In this document: positions 43,001 through 49,951 of the stretch, in pieces | Position numbering within the stretch: position 1 is the first letter of the stretch | How the letters are laid out: every line of letters begins with the position of its first letter | Source: Massilia endophytica | GTDB taxonomy: Bacteria; Pseudomonadota; Gammaproteobacteria; Burkholderiales; Burkholderiaceae_D | Assembly: GCF_021165955.1 (NCBI RefSeq) | Contig: NZ_CP088952.1 | Span: 2,480,001 to 2,544,000, forward strand | Reading direction: 5' to 3' | Length of the DNA stretch: 64,000 nt | Translations under genes and position numbers: made by a program | The notes under the pieces: generated by a model | The model's database searches: none | Seen by the model: only the letters and a program-made list of their open reading frames with translations | What the model was told of the DNA's origin: nothing

Positions 43001-44943
43001 GCTCGGGTTCCGACCTGCTGACGCTGATTAACGACATTCTGGACCTGTCGAAGATCGAGTCCGGTACGGTGACGCTGGACGTGTCCGAGTACCGCTTCGC
43101 CAACCTGCGCAACTACGTGGACCGCACCTTCCGCCACATGGCGGAAGCCAAGCACCTGGGCTTCAGCGTGGAACTGTCGGACAACCTGCCGACCGCGCTC
43201 ATGACCGACACCACGCGCCTGCAGCAGGTGTTGAAAAACCTGCTGTCCAATGCCTTCAAGTTCACCTCCCACGGCCAGGTTTCGCTGGAGATCGGACTGG
43301 CCAAGGGCGGCTGGAGTCCGGACAACCCGAACCTGGCCAACGCCGACGCGGTGCTGGCCTTCTCCGTCACCGACACCGGCGTTGGTATCGCCTCCGACAA
43401 GCTGCAGCTGATCTTCGAAGCGTTCCAGCAGGCCGACGGCTCCACGGCGCGTAAATACGGCGGCACGGGCCTGGGCCTGTCGATCTCGCGCGAACTGGCC
43501 CGCCTGCTGGGCGGCGAGATCCGCGTGGAATCCACGGTGGGCGCGGGCTCCACCTTCACCCTCTTCCTGCCATACAACCGCGCAGGCTTCGTGAACTACG
43601 ACCTGAGCCGCCAGCCTGTCCAGCGCAGCGCTCCCCAGGTGCCGAAGGTGGTCTATTCCGCGCAGGCGCCGGAGCAGGAGCAGGAACACCAGATGACGGT
43701 GATCGACGCCGATTCGGAAGTGGAGGCCTACGGCGGCACCACCATCGACGACCGTGGCCTGACCTCGCCGGGCGACCCCTCGGTGCTCATCATTGAGGAT
43801 GACGAGCGCTTCGCCAAGATCGTGCTGGACTTCGCCCGCGAGAAGAACTTCAAGGGCATCGTGACGCACCAGGGCGACTCGGCGCTGAGCCTTTCGCGCG
43901 ACTACCTGCCGTCCGCCATCCTGCTCGACCTGGACCTGCCGGACATCGACGGCTTCACGGTGCTGGAACGCCTGAAGCGCGACCCGAGCACGCGCCACAT
44001 TCCGGTGCACGTGATGTCCGCCTCGCGCGAGCGCGAACGCGCCCTGCGTTCCGGGGCCATCTCCTACCTGAACAAGCCGGTGAGCAAGGAATCGCTGACC
44101 GAGGAGTTCAGCCGCATCCAGAAGTTCCTCATGGGCGGCAAGCGCAGCCTGCTGGTGGTGGACGACGAGGAAGCGCAGCGCGACGCGATCAAGACCCTGA
44201 TCGGCGAAACCGACGTGGATATCCAGACCGTGGGCACGGGCGAGGAAGCCCTGGCCGCACTGCGCGCCACCCACTTCGACTGCATGGTGCTGGACCTGAC
44301 CCTGCCCGACATCAGCGGCTTCGACCTGCTCGACATCATCGGCAAGGACCTGAAGCTGCGCGACCTGCCGGTGGTGATCAACACGGCCAAAGAGCTGAAC
44401 CGCAAGGAAGTGGCCAAGCTCAAACGCTATGCCAAGACCATCGTCATCAAGGACGCCCGCTCACCGGAACGCCTGCTCGACGAAACGGCACTTTTCCTGC
44501 ACCGCGCCCAGGCCAGCCTGCCGGAAGCCCAGCGCCGCATGCTGGAGCAGGTGCACGCCGCCGATTCCGGCCTGGCGGGACGCAAGGTGCTGATCGTCGA
44601 CGACGACCTGCGCAACATCTTCGCCCTGTCCTCCCTGCTGGAACGCCAGCAGATGCAGGTGTCCTTCGCCGAGAACGGCCGCGACGGCATCGAGGTGCTG
44701 GAACGCGACCCGAGCATCGAGATTGTGCTGATGGACATCATGATGCCGGAGATGGACGGCTACGACACCATGCGCGCCATCCGCCGCATTCCGAAGTTCC
44801 GCTCCCTGCCCATCATCACCCTGACGGCGAAGGCGATGAAGGGCGACCGCGACAAGTGTATTGCCGCGGGCGCGTCCGACTACATTACCAAGCCGGTGGA
44901 CGTGGCGCAGCTGCTGTCGCTCATGCGCGTGTGGCTGCACTGA
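40045..44943 (+). CDS. Giant soluble poly-HAMP/GAF hybrid histidine kinase with three receivers
   Basis: The 1632-residue protein has no membrane segment. Residues ~60-715 are a chain of HAMP-like units including six near-identical 92-residue repeats containing SEVTRVAREVGTEGKLGGQA. Then come a GAF domain (~722-870), a coiled coil, HisKA with NMSHELRTPLN (His949), HATPase with DTGVGIA and YGGTGLGLSISRELA, and three receivers with phospho-Asp at about 1295, 1417 and 1564. Poly-HAMP kinases resemble fungal group III (Nik1/Os-1) osmosensors in layout. It follows the REC-GGDEF-EAL gene by 18 bp and precedes a CheR-like gene by one base. Confidence 0.93.
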   Translation: MNDMTELPEELDLKLILQTLMALKKGDFSARMPSDWTGVSGKIADTLNEIIETNEKLVRAVTEVSRVVGREGRLTQRASVNNVTGGWSTIISAVNTLIDDLVRPTTEMARVIGAVAKGDLSQTMALEVDGHPLKGQYLRAATTANTMVEQLSSFSSEVTRVAREVGTEGKLGGQAQVKGVAGTWKDLTDSVNSMAGNLTSQVRNIAEVTTAVANGDLSKKITVDVRGEILQLKDTINVMVDQLRSFASEVTRVAREVGTEGKLGGQAYVPGVGGTWKDLTDNVNFMASNLTGQVRNIAAVTTAVANGDLSKKITVDVKGEILELKNTINVMVDQLSSFASEVTRVAREVGTEGKLGGQAQVKGVAGTWKDLTDSVNSMAGNLTGQVRNIADVTTAVANGDLSKKITVDVKGEILELKNTINVMVDQLNSFASEVTRVAREVGTEGKLGGQANVPGVAGTWKDLTENVNQLAGNLTGQVRNIAEVTTAVANGDLSKKITVDVKGEILELKNTINVMVDQLSSFASEVTRVAREVGTEGKLGGQAYVPGVGGTWKDLTDNVNFMASNLTGQVRNIAAVTTAVARGDLSKKITVDVKGEILELKDTINVMVDQLSSFASEVTRVAREVGTEGKLGGQANVPGVAGTWKDLTENVNQLAANLTNQMRAIGEVATAVTRGDLSRSIQVEARGEVSYLKDNINEMIRNLKETTQKNAQQDWLKTNLARFTRLLQGQRDLQAVTKLILSELAPLVSAHHGVFYMMDSQLDDARLRMIASYGYRSSRKLPTSFLPGEGLVGQCALEKVRIWLTDVPRDYIVVSSGLGAAPPTNIVVLPILFEQQVKAVIEIASLDRFTETHLSFLDQLMESIGVVLNTIEANSRTESLLTQSQSLAQELQQTNQELAEKARLLSEQNIEVERKNREVEQAKLALEEKATQLALSSKYKSEFLANMSHELRTPLNSLLILAQQLGDNPEGNLSSKQVEFAKTIHGSGSDLLTLINDILDLSKIESGTVTLDVSEYRFANLRNYVDRTFRHMAEAKHLGFSVELSDNLPTALMTDTTRLQQVLKNLLSNAFKFTSHGQVSLEIGLAKGGWSPDNPNLANADAVLAFSVTDTGVGIASDKLQLIFEAFQQADGSTARKYGGTGLGLSISRELARLLGGEIRVESTVGAGSTFTLFLPYNRAGFVNYDLSRQPVQRSAPQVPKVVYSAQAPEQEQEHQMTVIDADSEVEAYGGTTIDDRGLTSPGDPSVLIIEDDERFAKIVLDFAREKNFKGIVTHQGDSALSLSRDYLPSAILLDLDLPDIDGFTVLERLKRDPSTRHIPVHVMSASRERERALRSGAISYLNKPVSKESLTEEFSRIQKFLMGGKRSLLVVDDEEAQRDAIKTLIGETDVDIQTVGTGEEALAALRATHFDCMVLDLTLPDISGFDLLDIIGKDLKLRDLPVVINTAKELNRKEVAKLKRYAKTIVIKDARSPERLLDETALFLHRAQASLPEAQRRMLEQVHAADSGLAGRKVLIVDDDLRNIFALSSLLERQQMQVSFAENGRDGIEVLERDPSIEIVLMDIMMPEMDGYDTMRAIRRIPKFRSLPIITLTAKAMKGDRDKCIAAGASDYITKPVDVAQLLSLMRVWLH
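40513..42168 (+). repeat. Six tandem 276-bp HAMP-coding repeats
   Basis: The codons for the Glu in SEVTRVAREVG recur at 40513, 40789, 41065, 41341, 41617 and 41893, an exact 276-bp period. Long stretches are identical at DNA level, and units alternate between two types (QAQVKGVAG with DSVNSMAGN, and QAYVPGVGG with DNVNFMASN; a third type has QANVPGVAG with ENVNQLA). The second half of the last unit has diverged. The high DNA identity suggests recent duplication or ongoing gene conversion. Confidence 0.95.
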
Positions 44944-44944
44944 G

Positions 44945-45811
44945 ATGAAAAGCGAGTCCGACCAGATGGCGCAGATGGCCGACCTCCGGCGCGATTCGTC
45001 GCCGGAGGTGGAAGCCCTGGAGCTGGAGCTGCTGCTGGAAGCGGTGGTGCAGCGCTTCGGCTTCGACTTCCGCTCCCATGAGCGGCTGATCATCAAGCGC
45101 AAGCTCTTCGCGCTCATGCAGCGGCGCGGCCTGCGCACGCTGTCGCAGCTGCAGGACCGGGTGCTGCACGACCTGAACACCTGCAGCGCCCTGCTGCGCG
45201 CGCTGAGCGTGCCGCCGGCGGCGATGTTCGACGATCCGCAGGAAGCCTCGCAGCTGCGCGACGTGGCGGCGCACTGCCTGCCCGGCGCGGCCCTGCCGCG
45301 GGTGTGGCTGGCCGACTGCGCGGGCGCGGAACAGGCATGGACGACGGCCGTCATCCTCGCCGAACAGCAGCTGCTGTGGCGCACGGAGATCTATGCCACG
45401 GTATCGAGCGACGACCTGCTGGAGGAAGCGGCGCAGGCCGTGATTCCGGCCGAAAAGCTGCCGCAATGCCAGCGCAATTACGAGATGGCAGGCGGCACGG
45501 GGAACCTGGCCGACTACTTCCAGATCGAAGGAAAGGACGCGGTGCTGCTGCCCAAGCTGCGCAACCGCATCACCTGGGCGCAATACAACCTGGTGACGGA
45601 TGCCTCGTTCAACGAATTCCAGCTGATCGTGTGCCGCCGCGCGCTGCCCGATTTCGGCCCGCTGCTGCGCCAGCGCGTGCTGCACCTGTTCCACGAAAGC
45701 CTGGCGGTGCTGGGCGTGCTGGGCGTCGACCGCCTGCTGGACAGCGCCGAACTCCCCACCGGCTACCAGCCCGCCCTCCCCCAGCACCCCTGGTACAAAC
45801 GCGTCGCCTGA
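44945..45811 (+). CDS. CheR-like methyltransferase homologue, probably inactive
   Basis: The 288-residue protein has the CheR fold order: an N-terminal helical domain (GFDFRSHERLIIKRKLFALM) and a C-terminal Rossmann-type part. The S-adenosylmethionine loop, normally AGCATGEE-like, is LADCAGAEQ, and the usual CRNVLIYF is VCRRALPDF, so catalysis is doubtful. The ATG comes one base after the kinase stop, pointing to co-translation. A likely role is binding or docking within the kinase complex. No CheB partner is in the window. Confidence 0.78.
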   Translation: MKSESDQMAQMADLRRDSSPEVEALELELLLEAVVQRFGFDFRSHERLIIKRKLFALMQRRGLRTLSQLQDRVLHDLNTCSALLRALSVPPAAMFDDPQEASQLRDVAAHCLPGAALPRVWLADCAGAEQAWTTAVILAEQQLLWRTEIYATVSSDDLLEEAAQAVIPAEKLPQCQRNYEMAGGTGNLADYFQIEGKDAVLLPKLRNRITWAQYNLVTDASFNEFQLIVCRRALPDFGPLLRQRVLHLFHESLAVLGVLGVDRLLDSAELPTGYQPALPQHPWYKRVA

Positions 45812-45816
45812 ACGCA

Positions 45817-45846
45817 GGGGACAGACCCCGTACGGGGTCTGTCCCC
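45817..45846. repeat. Perfect 30-bp palindrome with GGGGACAGACCCC
   Basis: The sequence from 45817 to 45846 is its own reverse complement (15-bp arms, GGGGACAGACCCCGT and its complement). It lies between the stop codons of two convergent genes, 5 bp after the CheR-like gene, and shares its core with the long inverted repeat at 19156-19239. It may serve as a shared terminator although T-runs are absent. Confidence 0.88.
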
Positions 45847-45877
45847 GGTGTCCCAGTCAGCAACCGACCACAGTCGG

Positions 45878-46501
45878 CTATAGGGTAGCCTTCGCACTCT
45901 CCCTCTCCCCAATCCGATCCCTCCAAGCCTGCAGATTGGCAAACCCCTCCTGCCCCGGCCTGAACTTGATCAGCCCCTTTGCAAACTCCAGCGCGCAGAA
46001 GGCCGTAATATCCGCAATGGTAAACCGCTCCCCCGCCATATAAGGCTGCTTGCCGAGCACCCCATCCAGCCAGCCCGCAGCCTCGCGCAGCCGTTCCGCC
46101 TGCGCCGCGGCAAACTCCGCGATCTGCGGCTTCTCGAACACCGCCAGCACAGGATGCGTATGCCGCGCAGCGTGAACGATGGGCAGATGCAGGTGGAACT
46201 CCACGCGCCGGTCCCACATCTCGATAAAGGCGCGCTCCTCGAAGTCCCGTCCCATCAGGTTCGGTTCCGGCTGCAAGCCCTCCAGGTAAGTGCAGATGGC
46301 GCGCGTTTCGCACAGCACCCTGCCGTCATCCAGCTCCAGCGCAGGCACGCGGCCCAGCGGATTCTTCGCCAGATACGCCTCGCTGCGGTGCTGGCCGTTC
46401 AGGATGTCGATTTCCTCCTGCTGGATCTGCAGTCCCTTTTCCGCGGCAAACATGGTTACCCGGCGCGGATTCGGCGCCCGCGCGCTCACATACAGCTTCA
46501 T
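45878..46501 (-). CDS. Glutathione S-transferase family protein
   Basis: The 207-residue protein has the thioredoxin-like N-terminal domain (MKLYVSARAPNPRRVTMFAA, PLGRVPALELDDGRVLCETR with the cis-Pro and glutathione-binding ETR block) and an all-helical C-terminal domain with GERFTIADITAFCALEF. It would conjugate or reduce with glutathione in the cytoplasm; substrate unknown. AAGGAG precedes the ATG. It lies 11 bp downstream of a second transferase gene and probably shares its transcript. Confidence 0.9.
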   Translation of the reverse strand: MKLYVSARAPNPRRVTMFAAEKGLQIQQEEIDILNGQHRSEAYLAKNPLGRVPALELDDGRVLCETRAICTYLEGLQPEPNLMGRDFEERAFIEMWDRRVEFHLHLPIVHAARHTHPVLAVFEKPQIAEFAAAQAERLREAAGWLDGVLGKQPYMAGERFTIADITAFCALEFAKGLIKFRPGQEGFANLQAWRDRIGERESAKATL

Positions 46502-46512
46502 CCCTGGTCTCC

Positions 46513-47214
46513 TTATTGTTTGGATTGTCCCGTCTCCAGCATATTGCGCGCCTCGGCCGCGAACTGCTCCGCCTTGTCCGCATCGTCGGCGCGGTCGAGC
46601 ACATTGGACGGTGGAAGCATGATACCGCGCTGCACGGCCGGGCGGGCACGAATCTGCTCCAGCCAGCGCTGCAGGTGCGGCAGGCCCTCGGTGGACACGC
46701 CGGACCATTTATGGGTGCGCACCCAGGCCCAGTTGGCGATATCGGCAATCGAGTAACCGCCAGCAAGGTACTCGTTGTCCTTGAGCCGCTCGTCGAGCAC
46801 CGTGAACAGGCGGCGGCTTTCACCCTGATAGCGGTCGATGGCGCCCTGCAGCTTCTCGGGGAAGTAGCGGTAGAACACATTGGCCTGTCCCATCATGGGT
46901 CCGACGCCGCCCATCTGGAACATCAGCCACTGCAGCACCACCGAGCGCCCGTTCGGGTCGGAAGGCATGAGCTGGCCCGTCTTCTCGGCCAGGTAGATCA
47001 GGATGGCGCCCGATTCGAAGACGGCGAAATTGTCGTTGGCGCGGTCCACGATGGCGGGAATGCGGCCGTTGGGATTAATCGCGAGGAACCAGGGTTCCTT
47101 CTGCTCCTTGGCGGAGAGGTCCAGCTGGTGCAGGGTGTATTGAAGGCCCAGCTCTTCGAGCGCGATTGAGATTTTGTGCCCATTGGGCGTAGGTGCGGTG
47201 TACAGTTCGATCAT
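46513..47214 (-). CDS. Glutathione transferase, YfcG/YghU (nu class) type
   Basis: The 233-residue protein starts MIELYTAPTPNGHKISIALE, and has AINPNGRIPAIVDRAND and FAVFESGAILIYLAEKTG, typical of YfcG/YghU glutathione-dependent disulfide reductases. The long C-terminal half has FQMGGVGPMMGQANVFYRY, also a family mark. GAGGGG lies 7 bases before the ATG at 47214; the frame upstream is not supported. The region just upstream holds two minus-strand terminators and probable small RNAs. Confidence 0.9.
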   Translation of the reverse strand: MIELYTAPTPNGHKISIALEELGLQYTLHQLDLSAKEQKEPWFLAINPNGRIPAIVDRANDNFAVFESGAILIYLAEKTGQLMPSDPNGRSVVLQWLMFQMGGVGPMMGQANVFYRYFPEKLQGAIDRYQGESRRLFTVLDERLKDNEYLAGGYSIADIANWAWVRTHKWSGVSTEGLPHLQRWLEQIRARPAVQRGIMLPPSNVLDRADDADKAEQFAAEARNMLETGQSKQ

Positions 47215-47254
47215 GCCAATCCCCTCGCTATCAGATGAATAGGAAATCATAGCG

Positions 47255-47440
47255 AAAAAAAAGACCGGCCGCTTTTGGAGGAAAGTGCCGGTCGAAACGC
47301 TTATTGGAGAAAGCGCGGGGATGTTCAAGGAAACCGTGCCGGATTGAGGAATCCGGCAACCTGCCGCGCACTTGCGCGCACGGTATGGGTGCTACTTTGC
47401 CACCGATCGCGCAATGCAGGCTTAGGACTTCATTAAGTCC
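47255..47440 (-). ncRNA. Candidate small RNA B ending in a T8 terminator with a CCUCC loop
   Basis: On the minus strand GACCGGC (47293-47287) pairs with GCCGGTC (47269-47263) and is followed by eight T. Inside, CTTT and AAAG close an apical loop CCTCCA, a perfect anti-Shine-Dalgarno. Upstream, TGCCGGATT (47358-47350) and AATCCGGCA (47345-47337) form a second stem with loop CCTC, and GGACTT/AAGTCC (47440-47425) a third. No gene on this strand ends here. The 5' end is a guess; no clear promoter was found. Non-coding function is inferred. Confidence 0.55.
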
Positions 47441-47450
47441 GGCCGGGAAT

Positions 47451-47510
47451 AAAAAAAACCCGCACATCGGTGCGGGTGAAGGGATTCAAATCGGGAGAGA
47501 TTTGAAAGAG
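47451..47510 (-). ncRNA. Candidate small RNA A ending in a T8 terminator with a UCUCCC loop
   Basis: On the minus strand TTCAAATC (47506-47499) pairs with GATTTGAA (47492-47485) around the loop TCTCCC, then CCCGCAC (47476-47470) pairs with GTGCGGG (47465-47459), followed by eight T (47458-47451). This hairpin-terminator layout with no gene upstream on the strand is typical of a small RNA. The 5' end probably lies between 47510 and 47560; a weak TTGATG/CATATG promoter-like pair is there. Strand is inferred from T-run polarity. Confidence 0.55.
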
Positions 47511-47610
47511 CAGAAGCATCGTCCCACGTCCATATGACGCAGTCATGACACCCCATCAAGCTCTACGATAGTACAAAGATAGCGGTAACATACTCTCCAA
47601 AAGTCACGGT

Positions 47611-48276
47611 ATGAAAAAAATTTACGGCTGCATCCTCGTCCCGGTACTGCTGGCTGCCTGCAGCCAGCCCGCGCCAGGGCCGGCCGCCTTGCACGTCCAG
47701 GCTGCCCCTGCGTCCCCGGCAGCCGCCTTGCCGCGGCTGCACGGGGAGGTCCTGCGCATCGACCCGGCCGCTTCGCTCATCACCATCGTGGTCCGGCGCG
47801 GCGGACGCTTCGCGCTGCTGGGCCATGACCATGTGCTGGCGGCCCGCGCCATCGAAGGCGAGATCATGCCCGGCAGCGGACGCGCCGCCCTGCGCTTCCG
47901 CCTCGACCAGCTGACGGTGGACGAAGCGGCGCTGCGCAGCGCCGCAGGCCTGGCCAGCCAGCCCTCGGCCGACGCCGTTGCCGGCACGCGCGACAACATG
48001 CTGAGGAAGGTGGTGGAAGCGGAGCGCTATCCATGGGTCGCCGTGGCCGTGGAAGCGGCAGCACCGGGCATGGTGAACGCCGATATCAGCCTGCACGGCC
48101 AGACGCGGCGCTATGCGGTGCCCGCCGCCATCGGCGCCGGCAGCGGCGGGATGGCAGTGAGCGGCGCCTTCGTGCTGAAACAGAGCGACTTCGGTATCGT
48201 CCCCTTCTCCGTGCTGGGCGGCGCCCTCCAGGTGCAGGACGCCATGGAGCTGCGCTTCGACTTGCGGGCGCGCTAG
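47611..48276 (+). CDS. YceI-like lipoprotein
   Basis: The 221-residue protein has a lipoprotein signal with lipobox LLAACSQ (Cys17) and a C-terminal YceI-like lipocalin domain: FALLGHDHVLAARAIEGEI, DNMLRKVVEAERYPWVAVAV, ISLHGQTRRYAVPAAI and FVLKQSDFGIVPFSVLGGAL. YceI proteins bind isoprenoid-type lipids. It shares four bases with the stop of the convergent LysE gene. A second YceI protein is at 54039-54605, but that one has an ordinary signal peptide. Confidence 0.85.
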   Translation: MKKIYGCILVPVLLAACSQPAPGPAALHVQAAPASPAAALPRLHGEVLRIDPAASLITIVVRRGGRFALLGHDHVLAARAIEGEIMPGSGRAALRFRLDQLTVDEAALRSAAGLASQPSADAVAGTRDNMLRKVVEAERYPWVAVAVEAAAPGMVNADISLHGQTRRYAVPAAIGAGSGGMAVSGAFVLKQSDFGIVPFSVLGGALQVQDAMELRFDLRAR

Positions 48277-48914
48277 CGCGAGAGCAGCATGCGCAGGCCG
48301 AGGCCGACGAAGATGGCGCCTGCAATCCGGTCCAGCCAGAGCCCGGCGCTGGGTTTGCGGTTGATCCAGGCGCCCACCGAACCGGAAAAATAGCCGAGCA
48401 GGCCGAACAGCAGGCAGCCCTGTGCCGTGAAGAGCAGGCCCAGCTGCGCCGTCTGCCAGGCCACATCGCCCCGCGCCGCCACCACGAACTGGGGCAGGAA
48501 GGACAGGAAGAAGAGAATGACCTTGGGATTGATGGCGTTCGCCAGCAGGCCTTTGGCAAACAGGCGGCCCAGCGATTCGTCCGGCAGCGCCGCGCTGCCC
48601 ACGCGCGCGCCTCCGCGGCTGCGCAGGGCGCCGAAACCGAGCCAGACGAGATAGAGGCCGCCCGCCACCTTCAAGGCCGTGAAGGCCGGCGGAGAGGCCG
48701 CTATGAGCGCGCCCACGCCCAGCGCGGCCAGCAAGGTATGGCTCAGGCAGCCCAGCGCACAGCCCAGGCCGAAGGCCATGCCCTGCTTGCGCCCGCGCGA
48801 CATGCCCACGCTCAGCACCATGAGATTGTCCGGCCCCGGCGAGGCGGTGACGGCAACAGCGACGGCGAGAAAACCAAGGCATTGTTCGGGCGAGATCAGC
48901 ACGGGCGGCTCCAC
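48273..48914 (-). CDS. LysE/RhtB-family amino-acid exporter
   Basis: The 213-residue inner-membrane protein has about six hydrophobic segments. The N-terminal VAVTASPGPDNLMVLSVGMS followed by GRKQGMAFGLGCALG, then LLANAINPKVILFFLSFLPQ, are the conserved blocks of LysE/RhtB exporters, which release amino acids such as lysine, threonine or homoserine. The substrate cannot be told. It diverges from the HD-domain gene at 48968 across a 53-bp gap. Confidence 0.9.
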   Translation of the reverse strand: MEPPVLISPEQCLGFLAVAVAVTASPGPDNLMVLSVGMSRGRKQGMAFGLGCALGCLSHTLLAALGVGALIAASPPAFTALKVAGGLYLVWLGFGALRSRGGARVGSAALPDESLGRLFAKGLLANAINPKVILFFLSFLPQFVVAARGDVAWQTAQLGLLFTAQGCLLFGLLGYFSGSVGAWINRKPSAGLWLDRIAGAIFVGLGLRMLLSR

Positions 48915-48967
48915 AATTGTTCAGCCCGTAATCATACCGTCCTCCCGGACAAGGTAGGATAGCGGCC

Positions 48968-49618
48968 ATGAACACGACTACCCGCGCCTGGGTGCGCATG
49001 CCGTCCGGCAAACGGCTCGATCTGCTGGACCCCACCCCTTTCGACTGGGAAGATGCCGACCTTGCCCTCGGCCTGGCCCGCACCTACCGCTGGGGCGGAC
49101 ACTCCGCCTGGCCGCTGCCGCTCTCCGTGGCCCAGCACTCCATCACGGTCATGCAGCTGCGCCGCATGTGGTCCACCGAACGCCTCGATCCCGTGATCGA
49201 GCTGCGCGAACTGCTGCACGACGCCGAGGAAGGCCTGCTGGGCTTCGACTGCATCTCGGTGCTGAAGCCCTTCCTCGGCGAACGGTTCCGCGAGCTGAGC
49301 AAGCGCCTGGAACAGGCCGTGTTCCGCCGCTACGGCCTGCCCGCCTGGACCACGCGCGAACACCGCATCCACAAGCGCGCCGACCGCCTGGCCGCCGCCA
49401 GCGAGGCCGTGCATGTGGTGGGCTGGTCGCGCGAGGAGGTGCGCAAGACGCTGAAGATCATGGCCGAGCCCCTGCCGGACGATCCCCTCAAGCCGCTTTA
49501 TGGCGAGAAGGCCTGGGAACCGTGGCCGCCCGGCCTCGCCTGCGAGCGCTTCCTGAAAGAGCTGGAGCGCCTGAAGCAGGCCATCCAGACCCCGCCGCCG
49601 ATGCAAGGTGATTTCTGA
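48968..49618 (+). CDS. HD-domain phosphohydrolase (YfbR-like)
   Basis: The 216-residue cytoplasmic protein has the HD metal-binding pattern: His in LSVAQHSITVM, the His-Asp pair in ELLHDAEEGLLGF and a later Asp in IHKRADRLAAASEA. Related enzymes are 5'-nucleotidases (YfbR) and other phosphohydrolases. The exact substrate is unknown. After the stop an inverted repeat TAAACGC/GCGTTTA (49621-49643) may end the transcript. Confidence 0.82.
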   Translation: MNTTTRAWVRMPSGKRLDLLDPTPFDWEDADLALGLARTYRWGGHSAWPLPLSVAQHSITVMQLRRMWSTERLDPVIELRELLHDAEEGLLGFDCISVLKPFLGERFRELSKRLEQAVFRRYGLPAWTTREHRIHKRADRLAAASEAVHVVGWSREEVRKTLKIMAEPLPDDPLKPLYGEKAWEPWPPGLACERFLKELERLKQAIQTPPPMQGDF

Positions 49619-49951
49619 TGTAAACGCGCTAAACTGGCGTTTACTAAGCCCATTTTTTACTTATCCACTTCTGCTGTGGATAAGGATGTGGAAAACAGGG
49701 GCTTGACAGCCCGCAAAGCCAGTATCGGTGCGGCTTCCAATAAAATGCCCATTCAAAAGGCAAAAATTAATCCCATAAAAATCAATGACTTGGCGGGGCG
49801 ATTTGTGCGGCAGTTAACATAGCGACCACGCCTGTAAAATTTTTTCCGCATGTGTGGGGCCTGTGCACAGCTGCGCGGAAGTCTTTGACAAAAGTTCCGC
49901 TGAGGAATAGTGTCATCACAAGCGCGCAGCATTCTATGGAGCGGCCTACAG
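49619..49951. other. 333-bp intergenic region upstream of the receiver gene
   Basis: No coding sequence is supported here. It holds the short inverted repeat after the HD gene (49621-49643), element A (49649-49791) and about 160 bp that must carry the 5' leader of the receiver gene, including TAAAATTTTTT near 49834. It is clearly poorer in GC than the flanking genes. Confidence 0.7.
49649..49791. repeat. Element A: three DnaA-box-like sites plus AT-rich stretch
   Basis: Box 1 TTATCCACT (49661), box 2 TGTGGATAA (49675, a perfect DnaA box on the minus strand) and box 3 TGTGGAAAA (49687) are followed by CTTGACAG (TTGACA at 49703) and an AT-rich stretch containing TGCCC, AGGCAAAA and AATCCCA. 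The same order and the same spacings (14, 12 and 16 bp) occur in element B at 50652-50796, so the two are diverged copies. It lies upstream of the lone receiver gene. Confidence 0.75.

Larger units (their letters stand above)
47215..47610. other. 396-bp intergenic region with tandem terminators
   Basis: No protein gene is supported between the transferase start (47214) and the YceI lipoprotein start (47611). A short plus-strand open frame at 47304-47537 has no ribosome site and cuts across the hairpins. The region is poorer in GC than its neighbours and holds the two candidate minus-strand RNAs. The rightmost ~60 bp must carry the promoter of the lipoprotein gene. Confidence 0.7.

Noticed and set aside
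47304..47537. 77-codon plus-strand open frame in the intergenic region
   Set aside because: No ribosome site, unusual composition, and it runs through several hairpins better explained as RNA structure.
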